This document shows, one piece after another, positions 5,919-12,430 of a stretch of 21,782 bases of DNA. Source of the DNA: a virus; the IMG/VR virus record IMGVR_UViG_3300005577_000098, positions 1 through 21,782 of that record; one strand, written 5' to 3'. Within the stretch, counting starts at the first letter, position 1. Every line of letters starts with the position of its first letter. The position numbers and the translations under genes were made by a program. The notes under the pieces are model-generated. The model had not been told where the DNA came from, made no database searches, and saw only the letters and a program-made list of their open reading frames with translations.

Positions 5919-6657
5919 CTGGATCAAGATGCGTACCGACCTGTTTACGCATCCGAAGGTTGTCCGCATGGCGTCCGCTTTGAAAGCGGACGGTCGTCCG
6001 GACGTCATCCGTGTAGTTGGCGGTCTGATGTCCGTTTGGTGTCTGTTCGACGCGCACTCCGTGGATGGATTGCTTGAGGGTTATAGCGCCGAATTGATCG
6101 ATGACCATCTTCGCTGGGACGGCTTCGCGGCAGCGATGTTGGGGGTTGGTTGGCTTGGTACAAGCCCTGACGGCTGCGCTATGTCACTGCCTGATTTCGA
6201 CACTCACAACGGGCAATCGGCCAAGCGTCGCGCGCAGGACGCTGACCGCCAGCGAGAGAACCGGAAAGTGTCCGCGCCAGGAGCGGACAAAACGCGGACC
6301 AGAGGAGAGAAGAGAAGAGAGTATCCCCCTACCCCCTACGAGTCGATCATCGAGCTTTACCACGACCGTCTTCCCACCTTGCCGAAGGCTGTCCTGAAGA
6401 CCGCCAAGCGCGAGAAGGCTGCTCGGGAGTTTTGGCAGTGGGTGCTGTCCAGTACGAAGTCCGACGGAACGCCGCGCGCATCGACGGCAGATCAGGCGCT
6501 GACGTGGATCGCCAGTTTTTTTGAGCGCGCGGCGAAGAACGAATTCCTGCTGGGCAACCGCCCGTCGCCCGGCCACGAGGACTGGCGCGCTGATTTCGAC
6601 TTCCTTGTCGCTGAGCGCGGCCGCAAGCACGTCATCGAACGGACGGTGGACGCATGA
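5908..6657 (+). CDS. O-like replication initiation protein
   Basis: This 249-residue protein starts at ATG 5908. The N-terminal domain (WIKMRTDLFTHPKVVRMASAL... IRVVGGLMSVWCLFDAHSVDGLLEGYSAELID) matches the winged-helix initiator family found upstream of phage helicase genes. DFDTHNGQSAKRRAQDADRQRENRK follows, then a charged linker rich in Arg and Lys (about residues 108-145) and a helical C-terminal domain that in lambda O contacts the helicase partner. It lies directly before a DnaB-type helicase with a 4-bp overlap, as O or DnaC-like loaders do. Two clusters of symmetric DNA sites inside the gene, and a purine tract in the linker-coding part, suggest the origin lies within this gene, as in lambda. 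Confidence 0.75.
   Translation: MAGDWIKMRTDLFTHPKVVRMASALKADGRPDVIRVVGGLMSVWCLFDAHSVDGLLEGYSAELIDDHLRWDGFAAAMLGVGWLGTSPDGCAMSLPDFDTHNGQSAKRRAQDADRQRENRKVSAPGADKTRTRGEKRREYPPTPYESIIELYHDRLPTLPKAVLKTAKREKAAREFWQWVLSSTKSDGTPRASTADQALTWIASFFERAAKNEFLLGNRPSPGHEDWRADFDFLVAERGRKHVIERTVDA
5962..5991. repeat. origin half-site cluster 1
   Basis: GTCCGC occurs at 5962-5967 and at 5973-5978, an 11-bp step. GCGGAC follows at 5986-5991, seven bases after the second copy. The last two lie in a perfect 19-bp palindrome (arms GTCCGCTTT/AAAGCGGAC around one G). A perfect palindrome GTCCGGAC (5996-6003) is close by. It lies in the 5' part of the O-like gene. Confidence 0.6.
6270..6299. repeat. origin half-site cluster 2 (mirror image of cluster 1)
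   Basis: GTCCGC at 6270-6275 is followed after seven bases by GCGGAC at 6283-6288, then by a second GCGGAC at 6294-6299, an 11-bp step. The palindrome extends to TGTCCGC-N7-GCGGACA. Half-site, 7-bp gap and 11-bp step are identical to cluster 1, but in mirror order. It lies in the linker-coding part of the O-like gene. Confidence 0.6.
6301..6338. other. purine tract and C-rich repeats beside cluster 2 (putative origin unwinding side)
   Basis: Immediately right of cluster 2, 21 successive purines (6301-6321) are followed by two adjacent copies of CCCCCTA (6325-6331 and 6332-6338), giving sharp strand asymmetry. Lambdoid origins place asymmetric purine-rich DNA next to the initiator iterons inside gene O. 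Role here is inferred from that analogy. Confidence 0.4.
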
Positions 6658-8006
6658 CCACGAAATTCGATGACCAGGGTCTTCGCCTGCCGCCGCACTC
6701 CGTCGAGGCCGAGCAGGGCGTACTCGGCGCACTGCTGCTCGACAACCGCGGCTGGGATCGCATGGCCGGCATCCTGTCGGCTGCGGACTTCTACCGGCAT
6801 GAGCATCGGTTGATCTTCGCGGCAGCCGGGTCTCTCATCGCCGCCACGAAGCCTGCTGACGTTTTGACCGTCTTCACGGCATTGGGGGGGACGGCGCACG
6901 AGGTCGGAGGAATCGGGTATCTCAACCAGCTCGTGCAGAGCGTTCCGAGCGCATCGAATGTCGGTCGCTACGCGGAGATCGTGCGCGACCGCTCTTTGCT
7001 GCGAACTCTGCTGGCGAAGATCTCTGACGCGGGCGAAGTCGTTCATGGCGACGGTGACGCTGCCGATAAGGCAGATCGGATCGCAGCTCTGTTTGCCGGT
7101 ATCGAGGCCCGCAGCGGTTCGCGGGATCCGCAGTCGATGAACGACGTGATGATCCGTGTCATCGACCGGATCAATGCGGCGGCTGACGGTCAGGTGACCG
7201 CGTGGCGCACGGGCATTCCTGGCCTTGATAGTCGCATGCTCGGCGGCTTCAAGCCAGGGCAACTCATCATCCTCGCGGCGCGACCGAGCGTCGGCAAGAC
7301 CAGCGTGGCGCTTCAGTTCATGCGCCGGGTGGCGCAGGACGGGAACCCCAGCCTTGTCCTCAGCCAGGAGATGACCGTCGAAGACTTGGGAATGCGGGCG
7401 CTAGCCAGCGAAGCGCGCGCTGACCTGGGACGCCTTCAGACTGGGAAGGCGAACGACTCGGAATGGGATCGCATTCCCGATGGTGTAGACACGCTGCGCG
7501 CGCTGCCAATGATGTTCGATGACCAGCCAGCGCTGACGCTTCGTGACATCGCATCGAAGGCACGCAAGGTGCGCGGCCTGAAGGTCATGGCGGTCGACTA
7601 CCTGCAACTGTGTGAAGGCGAAGGCGAAACGCGCACTGCCGCAGTCGGCTCCGTCAGTCGCGGCCTCAAGGCACTCGCCAAGCAGATGGGTATCTGCATC
7701 GTTGCGCTGTCGCAGCTCAATCGTGCCGTCGAACAGCGCCCCGGCAAGCATCCGATGCTGAGCGACTTGCGCGACTCAGGCGAGATCGAGCAAGACGCCG
7801 ACGTGATCCTCTTCCTCTGGCCCCTCGGCGAGGAAGAGGCTGGCGCACGCGCGACCGGCCTGGAGATCGCAAAGAACCGTCAGGGTCGCACAGGCGCGAT
7901 GGTGCTGGAGTTCTTCGGCTCTACACAGCAATGGGGCGAGTCCATGCAGACGATTGAATCGTTCTCAGCCAAGCCCAGCGGCAAGCGCTCGGGCGGCTTT
8001 GAGTAA
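6654..8006 (+). CDS. replicative DNA helicase, DnaB family
   Basis: This 450-residue protein has the DnaB two-domain plan. The N-terminal domain starts PPHSVEAEQGVLGALLLD (residues 13-30) and runs to about 150. The RecA-like motor carries Walker A ARPSVGKTS (209-217), Walker B VMAVDYLQL (311-319, with D315), ALSQLNRAVEQR (351-362, sensor region) and the DnaB signature SDLRDSGEIEQDADVI (370-385), ending with a KNRQGRTG arginine segment. It unwinds the phage replication fork as a ring hexamer and interacts with primase. Its ATG overlaps the O-like stop by four bases, so initiator and helicase are co-translated. With its own helicase the phage does not need to capture the host DnaB. Length is normal for the family. 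Confidence 0.95.
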   Translation: MTTKFDDQGLRLPPHSVEAEQGVLGALLLDNRGWDRMAGILSAADFYRHEHRLIFAAAGSLIAATKPADVLTVFTALGGTAHEVGGIGYLNQLVQSVPSASNVGRYAEIVRDRSLLRTLLAKISDAGEVVHGDGDAADKADRIAALFAGIEARSGSRDPQSMNDVMIRVIDRINAAADGQVTAWRTGIPGLDSRMLGGFKPGQLIILAARPSVGKTSVALQFMRRVAQDGNPSLVLSQEMTVEDLGMRALASEARADLGRLQTGKANDSEWDRIPDGVDTLRALPMMFDDQPALTLRDIASKARKVRGLKVMAVDYLQLCEGEGETRTAAVGSVSRGLKALAKQMGICIVALSQLNRAVEQRPGKHPMLSDLRDSGEIEQDADVILFLWPLGEEEAGARATGLEIAKNRQGRTGAMVLEFFGSTQQWGESMQTIESFSAKPSGKRSGGFE

Positions 8007-8015
8007 GGCGCAACT

Positions 8016-8032
8016 TTGCCGCCACGCGGCAA
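8016..8032 (+). other. short strong hairpin after the helicase gene
   Basis: TTGCCGC (8016-8022) and GCGGCAA (8026-8032) form a perfect 7-bp stem with a 3-nt loop, ten bases after the helicase stop. No T-run follows, so it is more likely an mRNA stabiliser or processing site than a terminator. Confidence 0.4.
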
Positions 8033-8049
8033 GCACTAGGAGAGAAGTG

Positions 8050-8316
8050 ATGCGAAACACGAAGGACGGCATCGCGCGCTACGTCGGGGAGATCCGAGAC
8101 TTTCAGGGCTGGATCTTCCGATGCGTTGAGCCCTATGCACCGAAGGATGGACGACCGGCATGGAAGGTGGACCCGCCATGCCCTCATCCCGACAAGCCGG
8201 GGCAGTTCGCCGTCGGCATCTACGACGCGGCGCTCGAGCCCCTGGCCAATCCCGGCGAGAACGATGTTGACGAGCGTGACGTCAAGCTCGGCGAAGCGAT
8301 GCGGAGGTTTGCATGA
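8050..8316 (+). CDS. early hypothetical protein (88 aa)
   Basis: ATG 8050 is chosen because an AGGAGAGAAG ribosome-binding site ends a few bases before it. The protein has a compact beta-rich start (IARYVGEIRDFQGWIFRCVEPYAP), a proline-rich centre with CPHPDKPGQF, and an acidic helix at the end. It has two Cys residues far apart and no recognised family. It opens a chain of four genes joined by ATGA overlaps. Confidence 0.65.
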   Translation: MRNTKDGIARYVGEIRDFQGWIFRCVEPYAPKDGRPAWKVDPPCPHPDKPGQFAVGIYDAALEPLANPGENDVDERDVKLGEAMRRFA

Positions 8317-8531
8317 GCCACGACCTCGGCCCATTCTCTGGCGAGCTTGACCCACTCATGGATCAGGCCATCAAGTTGGTGACGGAGCACCGTCGCGCGT
8401 CGATCTCTTTGGTTCAGCGCCATCTGCGTATCGGCTACATCCGAGCGTCGTACATGCTAGAAGCGATGGAGAAGCGGGGCCTCGTCAAGGCGAACCCGAC
8501 CCCATCCGGATCGGTATGGGTGATGGCATGA
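8313..8531 (+). CDS. stand-alone FtsK gamma-domain-like protein (72 aa)
   Basis: Almost the whole protein is a winged helix of the FtsK/SpoIIIE gamma type: DPLMDQAIKLVTEHRRASISLVQRHLRIGYIRASYMLEAMEKRGLV. In FtsK this C-terminal domain reads KOPS sequences that orient the chromosome translocase and activates XerD at dif. Here it exists without the motor, as in some other temperate phages. The recognition helix keeps 'ISLVQRHLRIGY' but has Ile and Ser where the family usually has Asn and Ala (IGYNRAAR). It could guide host machinery on phage DNA, compete with FtsK, or act simply as a regulator. ATGA overlaps tie it to both neighbours. Confidence 0.8.
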   Translation: MSHDLGPFSGELDPLMDQAIKLVTEHRRASISLVQRHLRIGYIRASYMLEAMEKRGLVKANPTPSGSVWVMA

Positions 8532-8890
8532 GCCGTCAGCGCGACTACCAACCCACCATCGACCGCGCCCGCAACCAGGCGGAGATTGCCCAGCGCCGCG
8601 AGGCCAAACTTCGCGAGAAGCGGGACGAGTGCCATCGCGAGATGCTGCGGGCGCAGGCGGCGGCGCGGATCGCTGGCGAGGAAGCGGATGCGCTCCGTGA
8701 CCGGATCATCGGCCTGGAGCAGAGCGTGCGGGATCTTCGCAGCGAGAACAAGCGACTCGCGACCGACCGTGGGACGCTGGTTCGCACCATCACCCAGGCA
8801 CAAGCCGATCTCGCGGAGGCGCGACGGTCACCAATGCAGAAGGCGCGCGACTGGTTCCGCGACATGCTGCGGATCGGGGCGGAAGCATGA
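8528..8890 (+). CDS. coiled-coil phage protein (120 aa)
   Basis: ATG 8528 is chosen because it makes the ATGA overlap with the preceding stop; another ATG 12 bases upstream is in frame. About residues 10-100 form one long charged helix with heptad Leu/Ala spacing (for example DRIIGLEQSVRDLRSENKRL), so it is a probable dimeric coiled coil. The end, SPMQKARDWFRDMLRIG, is an amphipathic helix. No enzyme motif is present. It may be structural or a scaffold for its partner genes. Confidence 0.65.
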   Translation: MSRQRDYQPTIDRARNQAEIAQRREAKLREKRDECHREMLRAQAAARIAGEEADALRDRIIGLEQSVRDLRSENKRLATDRGTLVRTITQAQADLAEARRSPMQKARDWFRDMLRIGAEA

Positions 8891-9243
8891 AACCTCACCA
8901 CCACGCGAACATCAGCGCCAAGCAGCACGGCGGGATCGCGGAGGACTACATGGCGATCCATGAATTCATCGACCACAGCAAGGCCGCAGTTGCCGACGTC
9001 AGGCATCGCGCGATGCTGCATTCGGCATGGGGCTGCTACGTCGTGAGCCAAGTGTTCGGAAACCTGCTGACCAACTCCGATGGGAAGACGGTCAGCGTTC
9101 GCGACATCGCAGAGGAACACATCATCCAAGACCTCGGGTTCATTCCGACGATGGATGACTGGTTGAAAGAGATGCCCATTCAGGGCTGGATGAGCGGGAC
9201 GCGCAAGCGCCGCCAGGTTATCAACTTCAAGACCGAGGATTAA
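8887..9243 (+). CDS. DUF6915-like protein (118 aa)
   Basis: The start overlaps the previous stop by four bases. The N-terminus HHHANISAKQHGG is followed by a helix with FIDHSKAAVADVRHRAMLHSAWGCYVVSQVFG, then NSDGKTVSVRDIAEEHIIQDLGFIPTMDDWLKEM. This arrangement ('HRAmLHsa.G....e.vFG....NsdGk.v.vRdiaEqHv.eDlG.iPt..dWl') fits my recollection of the DUF6915 family of phage and bacterial proteins of unknown function. The many conserved His residues (H13-R40 region and H112-type E-H) suggest metal or nucleotide binding, but that is not established. Confidence 0.7.
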   Translation: MKPHHHANISAKQHGGIAEDYMAIHEFIDHSKAAVADVRHRAMLHSAWGCYVVSQVFGNLLTNSDGKTVSVRDIAEEHIIQDLGFIPTMDDWLKEMPIQGWMSGTRKRRQVINFKTED

Positions 9244-9245
9244 TC

Positions 9246-9680
9246 ATGTTCGAAGCACTCAAGGCCAAGTCCGACGCCCTCCATGCGCAAATGGAAGAAC
9301 TCCGCAAGGAAGCGGCCGAGGCTATGAAGCCAATGCTGATCGCCTTCATGACGGAAACGCCACAGGTAAAGGCCGTCAAGTGGACGCAGTACACGCCGTA
9401 TTTCAACGATGGCGATCCGTGCACGTTCCGCGTCAACGACCCGGAGTTCTACTTCGAGGGCGACGATCAAGACGACGAGGGTAAAAGCCTTTGGTCATTG
9501 GATCGAAGCGACTACGGCCCTAAGCCGGGGCAGTGCTCGCCAGAAACGGCGAAGGCATGTGCTGCCTTCGTCGATGCGTTGGGCGGCATGGATGATGCGC
9601 TGGAGACGCTGTTCGGCGATCACTGCAAGGTGATCGTTACGGCCGATGGCGTGGAAGTTGACGAATACGACCACGACTGA
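9246..9680 (+). CDS. acidic phage hypothetical protein (144 aa)
   Basis: The ATG at 9246 has GAGGA about 8 bp upstream. An N-terminal helical coil (residues 1-32, with regular Glu/Lys/Ala) leads into a strongly acidic beta-rich domain with YFEGDDQDDEG and a C-terminal helix plus strands, GMDDALETLFGDHCKVIVTADGVEVDEYDHD. The C-terminal motif looks familiar from other phages, but I cannot attach a name. The high acidity could mimic DNA, as some inhibitor proteins do; this is a guess from composition alone. Confidence 0.6.
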   Translation: MFEALKAKSDALHAQMEELRKEAAEAMKPMLIAFMTETPQVKAVKWTQYTPYFNDGDPCTFRVNDPEFYFEGDDQDDEGKSLWSLDRSDYGPKPGQCSPETAKACAAFVDALGGMDDALETLFGDHCKVIVTADGVEVDEYDHD

Positions 9681-10060
9681 TGCTCAAGCAACGCACACCC
9701 ATGAGGCGCTCGGGCTTCGCGTCGCAATGGAAGCCGCGCCCGCCCGCCGAGGAACGTCCCGAGCGGCCGATCCTGCGGCTGGCGCGCGTCCCGAAGCCCA
9801 GCGAGCCCGTCTTCGCCCCGCAGCCGAAGGCGACCTATGTTCGCGACGAGGACTACCGCCGGGCCGTCGCGTCGTTGCCCTGCGCGCGGTGCGGCGTCGT
9901 CGGCCGCAAGCGCAAGGTCGTCCGCAAGGAGTTGCGCAGCACGACCCGCCTGTCCGTCAAGCGCATGAGCGAGTACCTCGACAAGGTGATGGCCTTCGCG
10001 GTCACCGACCTGGGCGTGGTCTTCAGCGAGACGAAGTGGGAGAGGTATCGGGGCGAATGA
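9680..10060 (+). CDS. chimera of an HNH-type protein N-terminus and a NinB-like C-terminus
   Basis: The 126-residue frame starts at ATG 9680 (TGATG junction). Residues 1-75 look like the front of a common prophage HNH protein: a basic start (LKQRTPMRRSGF), a proline-rich linker, then YVRDEDYRRAVASLPCARCG, where the first zinc Cys pair normally begins. The sequence then passes straight into GRKRKVVRKELRSTTRLSVKRMSEYLDKVMAFAVTDLGVVF, which resembles the end of NinB-type recombination mediators. The later HNH Cys/His residues and the main NinB body are both missing. A deletion joining two adjacent genes in frame is the simplest reading. The domain assignment is from memory of the families. A RusA-like gene follows with an ATGA overlap. 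Confidence 0.5.
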   Translation: MLKQRTPMRRSGFASQWKPRPPAEERPERPILRLARVPKPSEPVFAPQPKATYVRDEDYRRAVASLPCARCGVVGRKRKVVRKELRSTTRLSVKRMSEYLDKVMAFAVTDLGVVFSETKWERYRGE

Positions 10061-10401
10061 TCGTCATCCCACTACGTACCGTCTCCGGCCTCAACGTCCG
10101 TGAGCATTGGAGGGCGCGAGCGCGCCGCGTTAAGGCCGAACGTGATGCAACGGCATGGCTGTTAAGGCCGGTCACCAAGCCTCCCACGCCTTGCGTAGTG
10201 ACTCTGACGCGGGTGGCGCCGTCAGGTGGTCTGGATGACGATAACCTTCCAGGAGCACTCAAGGGCGTCCGCGACCAGATCGCAGAGTGGATTGGCGTGG
10301 ACGACCGCAAGCGTGAGGTCGTGCGGTATCGGTACACGCAGCGCCGCGGGCCATGGTCGGTGGAGGTTCAGTTCTCGCCCTTTTCGGAGTTGGGCGAATG
10401 A
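10057..10401 (+). CDS. RusA-like Holliday-junction resolvase
   Basis: This 114-residue protein starts at ATG 10057, overlapping the previous stop by four bases. The core GGLDDDNLPGALKGVRDQIAEWIGVDDRKREV matches the RusA family, with the clustered Asp residues of 'DxDN' and the later 'GvDD' Asp pair that bind metal in RusA. RusA dimers cut four-way DNA junctions by paired nicks; phage versions process recombination and replication intermediates before packaging. The N-terminal strand and helix (IPLRTVSGLNVREHWRARARR) are also typical. Its neighbour carries NinB-like sequence, so this is the nin-type recombination segment. Confidence 0.8.
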   Translation: MIVIPLRTVSGLNVREHWRARARRVKAERDATAWLLRPVTKPPTPCVVTLTRVAPSGGLDDDNLPGALKGVRDQIAEWIGVDDRKREVVRYRYTQRRGPWSVEVQFSPFSELGE

Positions 10402-10484
10402 AGAACCTTCGCGCCACCCCTTCACGAAACCGGGCAGGTACCGACACAATCCCGGATGTACGGTGCCCAGCCCGGCACCACTGA
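10398..10484 (+). CDS. possible micro-protein (28 aa) between RusA-like and Q-like genes
   Basis: ATG 10398 overlaps the RusA-like stop by four bases and a 28-codon frame runs to TGA at 10484, just before the next gene's ribosome-binding site. The peptide is basic (several Arg, two final His) and has no recognised family. The only support is the ATGA junction common in this operon; it may exist to bring ribosomes through the hairpin at 10430-10475. Confidence 0.25.
   Translation: MKNLRATPSRNRAGTDTIPDVRCPARHH
10430..10475 (+). promoter_or_regulatory. long RNA hairpin just upstream of the Q-like gene
   Basis: CCGGGC (10430-10435) pairs with GCCCGG (10470-10475); after a small internal loop, GGTACCG (10437-10443) pairs with CGGTGCC (10461-10467) with one G-U pair, leaving a 17-nt loop. 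The 13-bp structure ends about 8 bases before the Q-like ribosome-binding site and could modulate its translation. Confidence 0.4.
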
Positions 10485-10494
10485 GAGGGTCAGC

Positions 10495-11379
10495 ATGAAC
10501 CAGGAACCGACGACAATTAGGGAGCGATACACGGTCGCGATGTCGAGCAGTCACCTGGAACTGACCCCGCACAAGCGAGGCGACATCGACATCATCATGG
10601 CCGCCGGGATGGCAGGCTCAAGCACCGAACGGCCGACGATCGGTTCCCTCCTGTTCCGCCTCATGGCCGAATACGACGAGGTGCGCGGCCCCCGAGCCAT
10701 TGCTCGCCGGAACTTCGAAAGCTCCGACACCCGCGAGCATGCCCGAGCGGTCGCCGCCGATGCCGTGATCCGCGAAGGCAATCGCCGCGAGCGCCTCGGC
10801 GAGCGCAAGATGACCCCCGAGGAACTCCAGGCCTGCATGGTCAAGGCTGCCGAGGCGATGCGCGACCAGATGGCCCACGATGCCCGGATGGCTCATGCCT
10901 TCGTGCTGATGAAGCTCAAAAGCCTGTCCTCCACGAAGCAAGCCTTCGGCGAGTGGGCGATGGTGCTGGCTGGCAAGCGCCGCTTCATGGACGTCGGCCC
11001 GATGCCGCTGGTCGACCCCGAGAAGTCCGGCCTCGTCGCCGCTTGGCGCAAGGGCAAGCAGGCTCAGCAGACCGTTGTCCTGGCGCTCGCCGGCCGGGTG
11101 CTCGACCTGCTGCTCGACCCGAACTGCTACCGCTGCGAAGGCCGCGGCTTCAATGGCGGCTACGACCATTCCCCGCAGAAGATCTGCAACGACATACGCA
11201 AGGGTGGCTGTGGCGGCTCAGGCAAGCGCAACACGCGCATCGGCAAGACCAAGGAAGAAGACGACTTCGCCGGCTACCTCATGATGGAGGTGGACATCAT
11301 GCTCGGACGGGTGACTCGGGAGATGAACCAGCGGCTGAAGGATGAGCCGCCAGCGCAGGCTGCGATGGTGTCGGCATGA
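10495..11379 (+). CDS. zinc-knuckle protein, candidate late antiterminator (Q-like)
   Basis: ATG 10495 is chosen because GAGAGGG lies just upstream; a more upstream ATG (10456) lies in a hairpin loop and lacks such a site. The 294-residue protein has a largely helical N-terminal 200 residues and a Cys-rich segment, CYRCEGRGF (C211, C214) then C231 and CGGSG (C239), which looks like the DnaJ-type zinc element seen in Q-type antiterminators. A helical C-terminus follows. It is the last large gene before a strong terminator and the late genes, which is the Q position. Against Q: it is longer than lambda Q, and the sequence match is only to the zinc motif. A general zinc-binding DNA or RNA binder is the alternative. 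Confidence 0.45.
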   Translation: MNQEPTTIRERYTVAMSSSHLELTPHKRGDIDIIMAAGMAGSSTERPTIGSLLFRLMAEYDEVRGPRAIARRNFESSDTREHARAVAADAVIREGNRRERLGERKMTPEELQACMVKAAEAMRDQMAHDARMAHAFVLMKLKSLSSTKQAFGEWAMVLAGKRRFMDVGPMPLVDPEKSGLVAAWRKGKQAQQTVVLALAGRVLDLLLDPNCYRCEGRGFNGGYDHSPQKICNDIRKGGCGGSGKRNTRIGKTKEEDDFAGYLMMEVDIMLGRVTREMNQRLKDEPPAQAAMVSA

Positions 11380-11777
11380 CGGCGCGTAAGGTGGCCGATC
11401 TGCTCGGGGCGGAGCTAGACTGCGCAGTTGCGAAAGCCATGGGCCTGCGCTGGTCGTTTGTGCCGACAGACCCGGAATTTGGCTTGCGTCGCGCCCTGTG
11501 CGTTGCGGAGATCACGCCAAATCCTCACATCGACGGCTTCCCAGTCTTCGCGCCGTCCACACGATGGGAGCACGGAGGCCCGATCATCGAGCAAGAGCGC
11601 ATCGACCTGGAATATGAGCAATACGGAGGCGGCAATCCGGCCGCTCCGGCCGACCATTGGCGCGCGGCGCTATTTAGTGGCGGTCTAATTTATCGCGCCA
11701 TCGGGTCGACAGTATTACTCGCCGCCATGCGCGCCTTCGTCGCCAGCAAGCTGGGCGACACAGTGGAATTGCCATGA
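11376..11777 (+). CDS. NinX-like protein (DUF2591)
   Basis: The start overlaps the previous stop by four bases. The family features are LLGAELDCAVAKAMG at the N-terminus, then FAPSTRWEHGGPIIEQERIDL in the middle ('ysts..W..gGpIie...i'), and a C-terminal segment with AAMRAFVASKLGDTVELP ('lvAamRcyV.skfGd.v.vP'). These match the phage NinX/DUF2591 family, found in nin-type regions of lambdoid phages. The function is not known; the gene is expressed with the recombination and late-control genes. Confidence 0.75.
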   Translation: MTARKVADLLGAELDCAVAKAMGLRWSFVPTDPEFGLRRALCVAEITPNPHIDGFPVFAPSTRWEHGGPIIEQERIDLEYEQYGGGNPAAPADHWRAALFSGGLIYRAIGSTVLLAAMRAFVASKLGDTVELP

Positions 11778-11995
11778 AAGATAGCGAGCATCTCGCGAAC
11801 GTGCTGCGCGCGGAAGCCAATGGAACTGATCTTGGCATGGCAATCCATGGCGGTGCCTGTGGCGTCTTCGCCGAGCGCGAGGATGGAACTATCTATGAAT
11901 TAGGCTGGGTCAGCATGGGGTTAGTTCTGACTGATCCTGTCGCCGCGCGCGCGGCAATTGGCCGCATCAAGTTCCGTTCCTTGCCACGAAGCTAG
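11774..11995 (+). CDS. small hypothetical protein (73 aa)
   Basis: The ATG overlaps the NinX-like stop by four bases. The product has a helical start (SEHLANVLRAEANG), a Gly-rich beta region (AIHGGACGVFAEREDGTIYELGWVSMGLVL) and a helix with DPVAARAAIGRIKF. It could be a small single-domain protein. No family was recognised. Coupling to the NinX-like gene supports expression. Confidence 0.55.
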   Translation: MKDSEHLANVLRAEANGTDLGMAIHGGACGVFAEREDGTIYELGWVSMGLVLTDPVAARAAIGRIKFRSLPRS

Positions 11996-12014
11996 GAGAG
12001 AGGATGGGGCTGCC

Positions 12015-12182
12015 ATGAACTTCTCTAACACCGCTGGCACAAATGTCACGGCGGAAGACCTCTATGCGCTACTCGCCGAGCTGAAGCGCCGCTACGGAGT
12101 GTCTCGGTTGTCGGCCCCAATGATCGCCACGATCCGAATCATCGAAGACGCCGAAATACTTCCGCTGCCTCGCGTGCGATGA
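12015..12182 (+). CDS. small hypothetical protein (55 aa)
   Basis: ATG 12015 is preceded by an AGGA-type site (12001-12004) and a G-run. The 55-residue product is mostly one helix-turn-helix-like unit (AEDLYALLAELKRRYGVSRLSAPMIATIRIIEDAE), possibly DNA-binding. A longer version from an upstream ATG (11958) would overlap the previous gene and adds an unlikely N-terminus. Its stop overlaps the next start by four bases. Confidence 0.5.
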   Translation: MNFSNTAGTNVTAEDLYALLAELKRRYGVSRLSAPMIATIRIIEDAEILPLPRVR

Positions 12183-12418
12183 CCGACGCCGACTGCGTCG
12201 ACCTGCTCCGAGACGCGTTGGAGGTCGAGATGCTCCGCCTCCTGACAACAGTCGGCCCGATCCGGCACAACGATGAAGGCTTCTCCGTCATCCGGGCGGC
12301 AGCCGAGGCGGCATGGAGCGAGGTTCCTGAAGCCCACAAGGCCGACCTACGCCGCCGAGCCGATGAGTTTGTCGAGGCAATGAGCGAAGAACTTGCGCGC
12401 CGAATTTTATCGCAGTAG
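12179..12418 (+). CDS. small helical hypothetical protein (79 aa)
   Basis: The start overlaps the preceding stop by four bases (ATGA). The product is acidic and helical: DADCVDLLRDALEVEMLRLLTTVG, then a second and third helix including DLRRRADEFVEAMSEELARRIL. No family was recognised. It is the last gene of the early operon, before the structured leader and terminator. Confidence 0.55.
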   Translation: MTDADCVDLLRDALEVEMLRLLTTVGPIRHNDEGFSVIRAAAEAAWSEVPEAHKADLRRRADEFVEAMSEELARRILSQ

Positions 12419-12421
12419 CAT
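12393..12421 (+). promoter_or_regulatory. weak late-promoter candidate
   Basis: TTGCGC (12393-12398) and TAGCAT (12416-12421) are 17 bp apart at the end of the last early gene. The match is modest (three and four of six). It is listed because a Q-controlled late promoter is expected exactly between the Q-like region and the terminator at 12533. Confidence 0.25.
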
Positions 12422-12430
12422 TCGCGCACG

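Noticed and set aside
9646-10056. Long N-terminal extension of the RusA-like protein
   Set aside because: The upstream part is an Arg/Ala-rich shadow of the gene at 9680-10060; ATG 10057 with its ATGA overlap and the RusA N-terminus fit better.
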